Shown: positions 43,966 through 51,469, numbered from the stretch's first letter. The stretch is 64,000 nucleotides of DNA from Microbacterium laevaniformans (GCF_016907555.1 NZ_JAFBCE010000001.1:2728001-2792000); one strand, 5' to 3'. Translations and numbers: made by a program. Notes: generated by a model from the letters alone, not told the origin.

Positions 43966-44532
43966 TCAGGCCCGCTCGACGTGATCGGCCAGGTGCCGGT
44001 AGATCGTGGGCCGGGATACCCCGAAGGTGTCGGCGATCTCTTGCACGGTGTGCGCACCCTCGTCGTACATCGCGCGGGCCTGTCGAATCTTCGTCGGCGT
44101 CATCTTGAACTTTGGGCCGCCCTTACGCCCCCGAGCTCGCGCCGCCGCCAGGCCATCATGCGTCCGTTCCACAATCAGGTCGTGCTCGAACTCGGCGATC
44201 GCGGCGAGCATGTGGAAGAACAACCTCCCGCCCGGTGTGGTCGTATCGATGCCCTGGGACAGCGCTCGAAAGCCCACCCCACGTTGCTGCAGTTCGTCGG
44301 CGATCTGCTTGAGGTTGCGGACGGATCGGCCAAGCCGGTCGAGCTTCGTCACGACGAGCGAGTCCCCCTCCCGCAGGTAACCGAGAGCATCGGTCAGCGC
44401 GGGTCGCTTCGCCAGGGCGCCAGAGGCGTGCTCGACGAAGATCTTGTCGCAGCCGGCCGCTTCAAGCGCGTCGGTCTGACCGTCGGGGTTCTGCTCGCGC
44501 GTCGAGACGCGGGCGTATCCGATCGTGGCCAT
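43966..44532 (-). CDS. tniR: serine resolvase/invertase
   Basis: 188 residues. Catalytic serine S10 in IGYARVSTREQNPDGQ, further motif KLDRLGRSVRNLKQIADEL, long helix GGRLFFHMLAAIAEFEHDLI, and a C-terminal helix-turn-helix (TVQEIADTFGVSRPTIYRHL). It resolves co-integrates made by replicative transposition, acting at a res site, for which 44557-44639 is the obvious candidate. Nine bases upstream of the transposase start. Confidence 0.94.
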   Translation of the reverse strand: MATIGYARVSTREQNPDGQTDALEAAGCDKIFVEHASGALAKRPALTDALGYLREGDSLVVTKLDRLGRSVRNLKQIADELQQRGVGFRALSQGIDTTTPGGRLFFHMLAAIAEFEHDLIVERTHDGLAAARARGRKGGPKFKMTPTKIRQARAMYDEGAHTVQEIADTFGVSRPTIYRHLADHVERA

Positions 44533-44556
44533 GCCCTCAGAGTAAGGCGAACGCCG

Positions 44557-44639
44557 CGTCCGTTACATAGTTTGCGGACACGGGTTATGAGACACGACTC
44601 GCGGACGTAGCTCGGCTGCGGGAGGACCGTCTCATGAAC
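44557..44639. other. candidate res site for the resolvase
   Basis: Just upstream of the resolvase start. The dyad CGTCCG-N12-TGCGGACA spans 44557-44580. A second pair, GTTATGAGAC (44584-44593) and GTCTCATGAAC (44629-44639), forms an inverted repeat. Multi-dyad structure next to the gene is typical of res. Confidence 0.55.
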
Positions 44640-44702
44640 GGTCGTCAGTAAGACCGCGCCGCGCGATCGACCGCGAGGTCAGCAAGACAGAAGATCCGTC
44701 GA

Positions 44703-45392
44703 TCAGCTGCGCTTTCGATATCGCTCCAAGCGAGGAGCGATGACGTCGACCATGACCCATCGGGCGGTGGGTGCCATCGCGATTGCCCACGCGATGGAGG
44801 CCAAGACATCAGTTGGGTAGTGGAGCCCGTCGCTGACGACGGCGAGGCCAACGATGACGGTAGACACAGTGCCGGTGATGAGAGCGATCGACGCCCCACG
44901 GGTACCGCGCAGAAGAAACCAGAAGGCGATGCTTAGCGCAGCGATGAAAGCGGTGTGTCCGCTGGGGAAAGATCCATCCACCTGCGCGGGCGTGAATGGG
45001 TGGACAAGGGTGAAGATATCCGGTCGAGGTCTGTCCACGACGACCTTGATGGCGGCGGTAGGGAGCCATGTCAATGCAACGATTCCGCCGAAGACGATCG
45101 CTGTGCGCACGGATCGAAGAACGGCCGCGATGGTGATGAGGATGAGGAGTGTGAGGAATGCGGCGGGAACGGGCTCGAGCATGAAGTAGATGGCGTCGGC
45201 TATTTGTCCCCATGCGCCGGTGTGAGCGCGGTTTAGGGCTTCGACGGCGGGTGCGTCGAAGGGCGCCACCCGGAGGATAAAGCCCAGGGCGGTGAGTAGA
45301 ATCCCCGCGACGCAGGCGAGCCATACGACGCGGCGACCGCGTCGTGTGGGCGTGAGTAGGCCGCTCCCAACGGGGTATGTGTGGGCTCTCAT
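44703..45392 (-). CDS. PAP2-family lipid phosphatase
   Basis: 229 residues with six helices. The three phosphatase motifs are present: KVVVDRPRP, FPSGHTAF and SDGLHYPTDVLAS (active histidines in the last two). Membrane PAP2 enzymes dephosphorylate undecaprenyl pyrophosphate, phosphatidylglycerol phosphate or related lipids on the outer face. The ATG overlaps the DedA stop (ATGA at 45389-45392), so it is the last gene of a coupled three-gene run DUF347-DedA-PAP2. The pairing with DedA suggests undecaprenyl-lipid recycling. Confidence 0.92.
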   Translation of the reverse strand: MRAHTYPVGSGLLTPTRRGRRVVWLACVAGILLTALGFILRVAPFDAPAVEALNRAHTGAWGQIADAIYFMLEPVPAAFLTLLILITIAAVLRSVRTAIVFGGIVALTWLPTAAIKVVVDRPRPDIFTLVHPFTPAQVDGSFPSGHTAFIAALSIAFWFLLRGTRGASIALITGTVSTVIVGLAVVSDGLHYPTDVLASIAWAIAMAPTARWVMVDVIAPRLERYRKRS

Positions 45393-46081
45393 GTGTTCGC
45401 CTCGTTCGTTCCGGCACCGTCTGGCGTGGGCCGATTGCGGCGGTTGGTGCTCCATTTGCGGATGACGGCGATGATGACGGGTAGGACGGATACGAGAACG
45501 ACGACGATCATGAGTGCGTCGATGTTGTTGACGACGAACGGGATGCCGCCGAGAGCGAGACCGATAGCTGTCATGCCGACCACCCAGAGGGTTGCCCCGG
45601 TGGTGTTCCAGAGGAGGAATCGCCGGTAGGGCATGTGAGCGGTTCCGGCGGCGAGGGGAATGTAGGTGCGAACAATGGGGACGAAGCGTCCGAGGACGAG
45701 GGATGCGCCGCCGTACTTATGGAAGAAGTTTTCTGCGTCGTGGAGGCGGTCCGGACGCAGAACGCGTGCACCGTCTTTGAACATGCGTCGCCCGAAGCGT
45801 CTGCCGAGCCAGTAGCCCGTCTGATCCCCCAGGATCGCTGCAGGTATTCCGACGAGGAGAACTTGCCACGGTTGGATGCCGAGGGTGCTGGCGAGGACCG
45901 CTGCGGTGACCAGAAGAGAGTCACCGGGAAGGAAGGGGAACAGTACGCCCGATTCGATAAAGATGATGAGCGCTATCCCGACGAGAACCCAGGGTCCGAA
46001 GGCGTGGAGGATGGCTGTCGCGTCGGGGAGCAAGCTCGCTGTCAGAACGTGGAGGGCAGTATTCACGGGAGAGATCATCAT
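45389..46081 (-). CDS. DedA-family membrane protein
   Basis: 230 residues. FIESGVLFPFLPGDSLL and GRFVPIVRTYIPLAAGTAHM are the two re-entrant-loop signatures of DedA, with the acidic E and D and the paired arginines conserved. DedA proteins translocate phospholipids or undecaprenyl phosphate and are needed for membrane potential and antimicrobial peptide resistance. It overlaps neighbours by four bases at each end, showing tight coupling. Confidence 0.93.
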   Translation of the reverse strand: MMISPVNTALHVLTASLLPDATAILHAFGPWVLVGIALIIFIESGVLFPFLPGDSLLVTAAVLASTLGIQPWQVLLVGIPAAILGDQTGYWLGRRFGRRMFKDGARVLRPDRLHDAENFFHKYGGASLVLGRFVPIVRTYIPLAAGTAHMPYRRFLLWNTTGATLWVVGMTAIGLALGGIPFVVNNIDALMIVVVLVSVLPVIIAVIRKWSTNRRNRPTPDGAGTNEANT

Positions 46082-47322
46082 GAGGAAAGGGTGTTGAGAA
46101 GGGTGCTGAGGGCGCTTTTCTCGGCTGTGGGATCCGGGGTGGAGGCGCGCACGGATTTGAGAACGGCGTCAATTTGCCCGTCAAGGATGGTCCACCCGGT
46201 GCCGTCCAGCGGTTGAAGGGTGGGCTGATCCTCATCCCATGCCTTCTCGAGGTCGGTGATGCGGGTTTGCGCACCTGCGGTATCGCCGGCCATGACGAGA
46301 CCCAGGGTGTCTTCGACGATGGAGCGGTAGTTTGCGACGCTCCCATTGGGGAAGTTGATGGTGGCCGACTCTTCAGGCGCGAGGGTGACGACTGTATTGG
46401 GGCCCTCCTCGCTGGCCGCAGCCGTACTGTGAGGCTGTGCGTGCGCCCAGACGAGGACGGCGGCGGCGATGGCAGCGACCGCGGAGAAGTAGATGAGCGT
46501 GCCGCGACGGCGGCGAGGTGTTGTCTGTGGCCGGTGGGTCTGGGCGTTCTCCGTGGCATCCGTTCGGGTGATGGTGAGGTACACCACGGTGGCGAGGATG
46601 GCGCCGAGGAAGAAGATGCTCGTGGGCCCGACACCGATTCCCAGGCCTCCGTCGCTGACAGGGAAGCTCATCCAGTCGCCCAGATTCGCGCCAAGCGGGC
46701 GGGTGAGGATGTATGCCAGCCAGAAGGCGAGGACCGGGTTGCCTCCCATGCGCCAGCCAACGATGACTGCGACGAGAAGGCCGGCGGGGAGAAGGACGGA
46801 TACTCCTGGACTCCAACCGGTCAGCTCGAGGATCCCGTCTCCCGCGGCGGTTCCGAGAGCAAACGTCACGAAAATGGCGAGCCAGTAGAAGAGTTCACGG
46901 CGGGTGGTGGTGATGCTGTGGATGGATAGGGTGCGTTGACTGGCCCACCATGCGCCGAACACCGCAGCCAGGACGATGGCAAAAACCAAGGTGCTGACAC
47001 CGAGAGGGACCGCCAGGTCGTCGGTGAGGATATCCGTGTAGAGGGTGCCGGTGACGCTCACAACCACTACGGTCAGCCAGTAGACAAAGGGCACGTAGCG
47101 CCGCAACGCCAGCTGCCAGGAGAGGACTGCGGCGAGAACCACCGTGAAGATCACGGAAGTTGCTTCTAGTCCCACCCCGAGGGTGGTGTTGATCCAGTCG
47201 GCGAAGCTTTCTCCGACCGTGGTGCAGAGGATCTTGATGATCCAGAACCACAAAGTGATCTCGGGCACCTTGCTCAGCATGACCCGGACAGGTGCGGCTT
47301 CAGTCGCGGATGAGGTCGTCAT
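46078..47322 (-). CDS. DUF347/COG4705 membrane protein with soluble C-terminal tail
   Basis: 414 residues. Four DUF347-type repeats each pairing two helices: KVPEITLWFWIIKILCTTVG with ESFADW; a second around LTDDLAVPLG; ELFYWLAIFVTFALGTAAGD; and FWLAYILTRPLGANLGDWM. A ninth helix (about 282-300) leads to a ~115-residue extracytoplasmic tail (VVTLAPEESATINFPNGS). Family function unknown, though relatives sit by metal or envelope-stress regulators. First gene of the coupled run, with a response-regulator box upstream. Confidence 0.88.
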   Translation of the reverse strand: MTTSSATEAAPVRVMLSKVPEITLWFWIIKILCTTVGESFADWINTTLGVGLEATSVIFTVVLAAVLSWQLALRRYVPFVYWLTVVVVSVTGTLYTDILTDDLAVPLGVSTLVFAIVLAAVFGAWWASQRTLSIHSITTTRRELFYWLAIFVTFALGTAAGDGILELTGWSPGVSVLLPAGLLVAVIVGWRMGGNPVLAFWLAYILTRPLGANLGDWMSFPVSDGGLGIGVGPTSIFFLGAILATVVYLTITRTDATENAQTHRPQTTPRRRRGTLIYFSAVAAIAAAVLVWAHAQPHSTAAASEEGPNTVVTLAPEESATINFPNGSVANYRSIVEDTLGLVMAGDTAGAQTRITDLEKAWDEDQPTLQPLDGTGWTILDGQIDAVLKSVRASTPDPTAEKSALSTLLNTLSS

Positions 47323-47346
47323 ACGCGGGACGCTAGGGATCGCGTT

Positions 47347-47365
47347 CTAAGAATCGACTCAGAAG
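47347..47365. promoter_or_regulatory. response-regulator box upstream of the DUF347 gene
   Basis: CTAAGAATCGACTCAGAAG: two heptamers, CTAAGAA and CTCAGAA, starting 11 bases apart, the spacing of OmpR/PhoB-type sites. 25 bases from the start codon. Confidence 0.6.
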
Positions 47366-47451
47366 TTGCGCTCGCTCGTGCGAGCAGGAAGAGGCGAGCC
47401 GTCACAGAGCACGTGTGGGCGGCTGGTGGCCACCCACACGTGCTCAGGTGA

Positions 47452-47757
47452 TCAGTTCGCCGGGGTGGCGGCGACGTCGTCGGCGGTTTCGCCGTCGTTC
47501 GTGCCGTCCTCGACACCCTGATCGTCGGCGGTCTCGCCGTCGTTCGTGCCGTCCTCGACACCCTGATCGTCGGCGGTCTCGCCGTCGTTCGTACCGTCCT
47601 CGACGGCGGGATTGGAGGATGCGGGTGCGGGCGAGACCACCGATGTGGTGGCGGCCGATGCGGGCAGGGCCATGGCGGCGACCCCTCCTGCGCTGAACAG
47701 GACGAGCGTTGCGACGCCGAGTCCGGCGCCCACCCCCTTGCGTTTGACAGTGCTCAT
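47452..47757 (-). CDS. secreted acidic repeat protein
   Basis: 101 residues. A signal peptide ends around PASA-AT (residue ~35). The mature part is mostly three near-perfect tandem copies of VEDGTNDGETADDQG, strongly acidic, and it has no cysteines. The mature chain would be about 65 residues with a large net negative charge. It lies in the two-component-controlled module with its own upstream box. It might bind cations or cationic peptides, but nothing in the sequence proves this. Confidence 0.85.
   Translation of the reverse strand: MSTVKRKGVGAGLGVATLVLFSAGGVAAMALPASAATTSVVSPAPASSNPAVEDGTNDGETADDQGVEDGTNDGETADDQGVEDGTNDGETADDVAATPAN
47476..47607. repeat. 45-bp tandem repeat inside the secreted protein gene
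   Basis: Three copies of a 45-base unit with core GTCGTTCGTGCCGTCCTCGA, differing at a few bases and keeping the frame. Copy-number change would alter protein length in steps of 15 residues. Confidence 0.85.
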
Positions 47758-47812
47758 GTCGTTCCCTTCTGCGACTCTCGGTGAGCCCTGAAGAGATGGT
47801 CCCTGGCGGCCT

Positions 47813-47872
47813 CTAAGAAACCGCGAAGGCTCAGAACTGCCCCACGCGCGGCGCTTCTGTGTGATTTCTTAG
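47813..47872. promoter_or_regulatory. divergent response-regulator boxes
   Basis: Two facing sites form a larger inverted repeat (CTCTAAGAAA at 47811-47820, TTTCTTAGAG at 47866-47875). On the plus strand CTAAGAA (47813) and CTCAGAA (47830) are 17 bases apart. On the minus strand CTAAGAAATCACACAGAAG (47872-47854) has the 11-base spacing. They lie between the secreted protein gene and the response regulator, suggesting autoregulation and control of both. Confidence 0.6.
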
Positions 47873-47983
47873 AGCGCACGAGGCAGGCTCGACCGAGTCA
47901 ACGACCGTACTTCCGTTGACGTCCAACGCTCACGAAAAGCCAGAGTGCGACGCGATTGAGGGCGCCGACGAGGGAGAGACAGA

Positions 47984-48667
47984 ATGGCCGACACGGTAGC
48001 GACAGCGCCGACACAACCCCGCCTTCTGCTGATCGAAGATGATCCCCAGCTCGGCCCTTTGATGGCGCAGGTCCTTGCGGAGGTGTACGACGTGACGCTC
48101 TGTGCAGATGGCGGCGAAGCATTCGATATCGCCATGGAACAGTCATTCGATGCGATGGTGGTCGATCGCCGGCTGCCCACTGTCGACGGGCTCACCCTCG
48201 TTGAGTCCCTCCGCAGAGCAGGGTCACAGGTGCCGATGCTCATCCTCACGGCCATGGGAACCGTACAGGACAAAGTCAGAGGACTGGACGCCGGAGCCGC
48301 TGACTACCTGGTTAAGCCGTTCGAGTTCGACGAATTGTTCGCCCGGCTCCGCGCCATCAGGCGCGTCACCAACGGAGAAGGCCCGTTCGTTCGCATCGGC
48401 GAATGGGAGTTCTATCCGGACTCACGCGCGGTCTACTCGCCCTACGACGGCCGCACCATCCTTACGGAACGGGAAAGTGCGCTCCTGCGATTATTAGCAA
48501 CAAACCCGCAGCAAACCTTCACTCGCGCTGCAATCCTTCGAGCCGTTTTCTCTTCCGACGACACTCCGGGGACCGTCGACACGTACGTGCATTATCTGCG
48601 GAAGAAGACCGAGCCAAGCATCGTCCAAACAATCCACGGCCGCGGCTACCGGCTGGGCCTGGTGTGA
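47984..48667 (+). CDS. OmpR-family response regulator
   Basis: 227 residues. Receiver domain with acidic pocket E18-D19-D20, phospho-acceptor D61 (VVDRRLP), a conserved T/A switch (ILTA) and K in YLVKPFEFDE. C-terminal winged helix (LTERESALLRLLATNPQQTF, then TVDTYVHYLRKKTE, HGRGYRLG). Overlaps the kinase start (TGATG at 48665-48669). Likely regulates the leftward envelope genes and itself through the boxes at 47347-47365 and 47813-47872. Confidence 0.94.
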   Translation: MADTVATAPTQPRLLLIEDDPQLGPLMAQVLAEVYDVTLCADGGEAFDIAMEQSFDAMVVDRRLPTVDGLTLVESLRRAGSQVPMLILTAMGTVQDKVRGLDAGAADYLVKPFEFDELFARLRAIRRVTNGEGPFVRIGEWEFYPDSRAVYSPYDGRTILTERESALLRLLATNPQQTFTRAAILRAVFSSDDTPGTVDTYVHYLRKKTEPSIVQTIHGRGYRLGLV

Positions 48668-49692
48668 TGATCAGACGACGCCCCACGCAAGACCCAGACG
48701 CGCAGCTCATCCGCTCCGCCGCGCGACGGGTCGCCCTCACCATCTCTCTGGCAGTTTCCGCACTCGTCGTTGCCGTCCTAATCGCAGCATTCGCCGTTGT
48801 CTTCACCCAGATCCCCCTGCCCGACCTGCTCAACCCGCAGCAGAAAGAAACAGTCGTGGATATTCAGGGTCTCGACATCATCGTGGGTGGAGTCAGCATC
48901 GGTCTCATCGCGATCGCCCTCGCCGGCCTCTTGGGATGGCTCGTCACGCGCCGGGCAGTCCGGCCTTTGGTGGATGCCCTCAGACGACAGAGGCAATTCG
49001 TTGCCGACGCTTCACACGAACTTCGAACGCCGCTGGCTGTATTGGACGCACGTATCCAATTGCTGCAACGCAGCTCGCGCGCATCAGATCCCCACCAGGA
49101 ACTCGTGACACAACTCCGCCACGACACCCTATCCGTCATCGGAGTCGTCTCTGACCTCCTGCACGCGGCCGAAGTCCCCACAGAATCAGAGGCAGAACCA
49201 ACCCCCGTGGCAACATGCGTCGCATCAGCGATATCGGCCATGTCCATCCTCGCGCGCGAACGACGCGTGCGCTTGATGGGCGCCCACATCGCACCCGACT
49301 TGTCTGCCTCGATCCCTCACACAAGCTTGCGGCGAAGCCTCATCGCCCTTCTCGACAATGCGATCAAACACTCCCCGGTGGGAACAGTCGTCACCGTAAG
49401 GGCGAGCCAGGTGGGCCGTCGGGTTCATATCAGTGTGACCGATCAAGGTCCCGGTATCCGAGGCATCGAACCGAGTCGTGTCTTCGACAGATTCGCTCGG
49501 TCCGCGGATGCCGTTGATGGCGGTGGCTCATCAAGAACCGGGTTTGGAATTGGATTGTCGCTCGTACAGGACACGGTGAGCCGCTACGGCGGGTTGGCCC
49601 GGGTGTCGTCATCGACCAACGAGGGAACCACGATGACGCTCATAATCCCAATGCCTCGGCGACGAGCTGAGATCCACTCCCGTCCTGCCTGA
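48667..49692 (+). CDS. sensor histidine kinase with short extracytoplasmic loop
   Basis: 341 residues. Two helices at ~23-46 and ~71-93 leave only about 24 outside residues (PLPDLLNPQQKETVVDIQG), so the signal is probably sensed in the membrane or through a partner protein. H-box FVADASHELRTPLAVLD, N-box LLDNAIKHSP, G boxes VTDQGPGI and TGFGIGLSLV. There is little room for a HAMP domain. Intramembrane-sensing kinases of this shape often respond to peptide antibiotics or lipid-cycle stress. Confidence 0.93.
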   Translation: MIRRRPTQDPDAQLIRSAARRVALTISLAVSALVVAVLIAAFAVVFTQIPLPDLLNPQQKETVVDIQGLDIIVGGVSIGLIAIALAGLLGWLVTRRAVRPLVDALRRQRQFVADASHELRTPLAVLDARIQLLQRSSRASDPHQELVTQLRHDTLSVIGVVSDLLHAAEVPTESEAEPTPVATCVASAISAMSILARERRVRLMGAHIAPDLSASIPHTSLRRSLIALLDNAIKHSPVGTVVTVRASQVGRRVHISVTDQGPGIRGIEPSRVFDRFARSADAVDGGGSSRTGFGIGLSLVQDTVSRYGGLARVSSSTNEGTTMTLIIPMPRRRAEIHSRPA

Positions 49693-49800
49693 GACGTGGC
49701 TGGGCCTCTGCGCCGACATGCCGCACACAGCGGAAACAACCGCCGATCGGAGCAAGCTTGAGGTACCGCCCTTCCCTTCGTGTGGCTGGCCCACCTGCGG

Positions 49801-49835
49801 CGCGATAAGGGCGACATTTATCGCCGCAGTTCACA
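49801..49835 (-). repeat. right terminal inverted repeat
   Basis: Read inward it starts TGTGAACTGCGGCGATAAAT and continues GTCGCCC-TTATCGCG, matching the left end. Followed directly by GCCAGGAC at 49836-49843. Confidence 0.8.
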
Positions 49836-49843
49836 GCCAGGAC
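49836..49843. repeat. target site duplication, right copy (GCCAGGAC)
   Basis: Identical to 41649-41656 and in the same orientation, directly outside the right inverted repeat. Confidence 0.75.
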
Positions 49844-49962
49844 CTCGGCAACGTCGGAGAAGCCCTGCCACGTCCTCGCCTCGGGCGCGTCCAGCCGAGA
49901 GCCGCACGGCCGGAAGTGCCCCCGGGCCTGCCGCGCGTGCGATCAGGGCGCGACGGCCCCCC
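49844..49962 (-). other. coding-like fragment beyond the transposon
   Basis: On the minus strand SRLDAPEARTWQGFSDVAEV shows high third-position G+C up to the transposon edge. It may be part of the gene whose end lies at 41539-41656. No start codon or family was recognised. Confidence 0.35.
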
Positions 49963-50967
49963 TCACCGGGAGTCATGGCGCGCGACGGGCAGGGCGTCGC
50001 CCCGGGCATCCTTCCGCGTCTTCAGGAGGCTCGCGATCGTCGCGACGGCGACGGTGGCAGCGATGAACAGCAGCGACAGCCAGATGGGGATCTCGGGAAT
50101 GAACGTCACGTGCTCGCCGCCGTTGATGAACGGGAGCTCGTTCTTGTGGAGCGCGTGGATGAGCAGCTTCACGCCGATGAACGCGAGGATCACGGCGAGT
50201 CCCTGGGCGAGGTACACGAGGCGCTCGAGAAGACCGCCGATGAGGAAGTAGAGCTGGCGCAGACCCATCAGTGCGAAGGCGTTCGCCGTGAAGACGAGGT
50301 AGGCCTCCTCGGTGAGCCCGTAGATCGCGGGGATCGAGTCGACGGCGAAGACGAGGTCGATGAAGCCGATCGCGACGATGACGAGGAGCATGGGGGTGAC
50401 GAAGCGGCGACCGTCCTTCTTCACCGTGAGCCGGTCGCCGTCGTACTCGTCGCTGACCGGCAGCACGCGGCGCACGAGGCGCATGAACCAGCCGTCGGCG
50501 GGGTTGGACTCGCCGTGCGCGAACGCCTGTCGGTAGGCGAGGAACAGCAGCAGCGCGCCGAAGAGGTAGAACACCCAGGAGAAGTTCTCGATCAGCGCCG
50601 CCCCGACGGCGATGAAGGCGCCGCGCATGATGAGGGCGATGACGATGCCGATCATCAGCACTTTCTGCTGGTACATCTTCGGCACCGCGAACCCGGTCAT
50701 GACGATGAGGAAGACGAACAGATTGTCGATCGACAGCGCCTTCTCGGTGAGGTAGCCGGCGAAGTACTCGCCGCCGTACCCCCAGCCGGACACCATGCCG
50801 ACGCCGACGCCGAACAGAAGCGCGAGACCGATGTAGAAGGCCGACCAGCGCGCGGACTCGCCGACAGTCGGCTCGTGCGGCTTGCGCACGTGCGCGAAGA
50901 ACTCCCACACGAAGAAGGCGATCGTGACGGCGATCGTGATGATCCACACGAGCGGGGTGATGTTCAC
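49963..50967 (-). CDS. terC: TerC/Alx-family membrane protein (manganese-linked)
   Basis: 334 residues with nine helices. TEKALSIDNLFVFLIVMTGF and GFIDLVFAVDSIPAIYGLT are the duplicated TerC motifs carrying the metal-binding aspartates. Members export Mn2+ or load metal onto secreted enzymes. An upstream leader resembling the yybP-ykoY manganese riboswitch supports a manganese role. GTG at 50967 by the family alignment (MNITPLVWII). Confidence 0.92.
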   Translation of the reverse strand: MNITPLVWIITIAVTIAFFVWEFFAHVRKPHEPTVGESARWSAFYIGLALLFGVGVGMVSGWGYGGEYFAGYLTEKALSIDNLFVFLIVMTGFAVPKMYQQKVLMIGIVIALIMRGAFIAVGAALIENFSWVFYLFGALLLFLAYRQAFAHGESNPADGWFMRLVRRVLPVSDEYDGDRLTVKKDGRRFVTPMLLVIVAIGFIDLVFAVDSIPAIYGLTEEAYLVFTANAFALMGLRQLYFLIGGLLERLVYLAQGLAVILAFIGVKLLIHALHKNELPFINGGEHVTFIPEIPIWLSLLFIAATVAVATIASLLKTRKDARGDALPVARHDSR

Positions 50968-50989
50968 AGGGGTCTCCCGAAGAATGGCG

Positions 50990-51100
50990 TGACGTGGTCG
51001 ACGCCAGAGTCTCCCCCATCCCTTGCGGGACCGGTCGGCCCGGGCCGCGATGCGACCGTATTGACGAGCCGTCCGTGTCGGAGTACTCCCCCTGGACTGC
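50990..51100 (-). promoter_or_regulatory. probable yybP-ykoY (manganese) riboswitch
   Basis: On the terC strand the 5' leader holds GGGGGAGTACTCC near 51095-51080 and, after a G+C-rich variable arm, GGGGGAGACTCTGGCGTCGACC (positions ~51017-50996), the paired purine-rich motifs of this class. A ribosome-binding segment follows. The gene downstream, terC, is the commonest yybP-ykoY partner. Confidence 0.65.
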
Positions 51101-51142
51101 TGACACAGTAGGGCAGCGAAGTGACGCGAAGCTGGGAAGTCG

Positions 51143-51162
51143 CCGGATGCCGCGGCATCCGG
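51143..51162. repeat. 20-bp perfect palindrome CCGGATGCCGCGGCATCCGG
   Basis: Sits between the terC leader and the DUF2277 stop. A longer version of the GGATGCC-GGCATCC palindrome at 17979-17996. Confidence 0.6.
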
Positions 51163-51175
51163 CCGCCGCCGGCGA

Positions 51176-51469
51176 TCAGGATGCCGTGCGGATGCGCACC
51201 TCGCGCTCCATCCGCTTCTCGTGGCGGGCGCGTCCCTTGACCGCCTCGGCCTCGCGGTTCTTCGGCGGTGCGGTCGTCACGAGCGCGTCGAGCAGGCGAC
51301 GCGTGGCGGCGGCGATCTCGTCGATGGCCGCGTCGAACGCCTCGGCGTTGGCGCGCGAAGGATGCGTCGATCCACTCACTTTGCGGACGAACTGCAGAGC
51401 CGCTTCGCGCACCTCGTCATCGGTGGTGGGCGGTTCGAAGTTGTGGAGCACCCGGATGTTTCGGCACAT
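51176..51469 (-). CDS. DUF2277 family protein
   Basis: 97 residues starting MCRNIRVLHNFEPPTTDDEV, the family signature, followed by EAALQFVRKVSGSTHPSRAN. Small cytoplasmic protein without known function. Confidence 0.93.
   Translation of the reverse strand: MCRNIRVLHNFEPPTTDDEVREAALQFVRKVSGSTHPSRANAEAFDAAIDEIAAATRRLLDALVTTAPPKNREAEAVKGRARHEKRMEREVRIRTAS

Larger units (their letters stand above)
41657..49835. mobile_element. TniA-type transposon carrying an envelope/two-component module
   Basis: 8179 bp bounded by imperfect ~35-bp inverted repeats that both begin TGTGAA, with GCCAGGAC repeated on each side. From left: broken TniB-like ATPase, TniA-like DDE transposase, serine resolvase, res-like region, then passenger genes for PAP2 phosphatase, DedA, DUF347 membrane protein and secreted repeat protein (all leftward), and response regulator and histidine kinase (rightward). 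The passenger DNA is visibly poorer in G+C at third positions than the backbone, which fits horizontal arrival. Order and gene types are those of Tn402/Tn5053-like elements, although an 8-bp duplication is longer than the 5 bp usual for that group. Confidence 0.82.

Noticed and set aside
47476..47607. CRISPR or promoter array
   Set aside because: It is an in-frame protein repeat inside the secreted protein gene.
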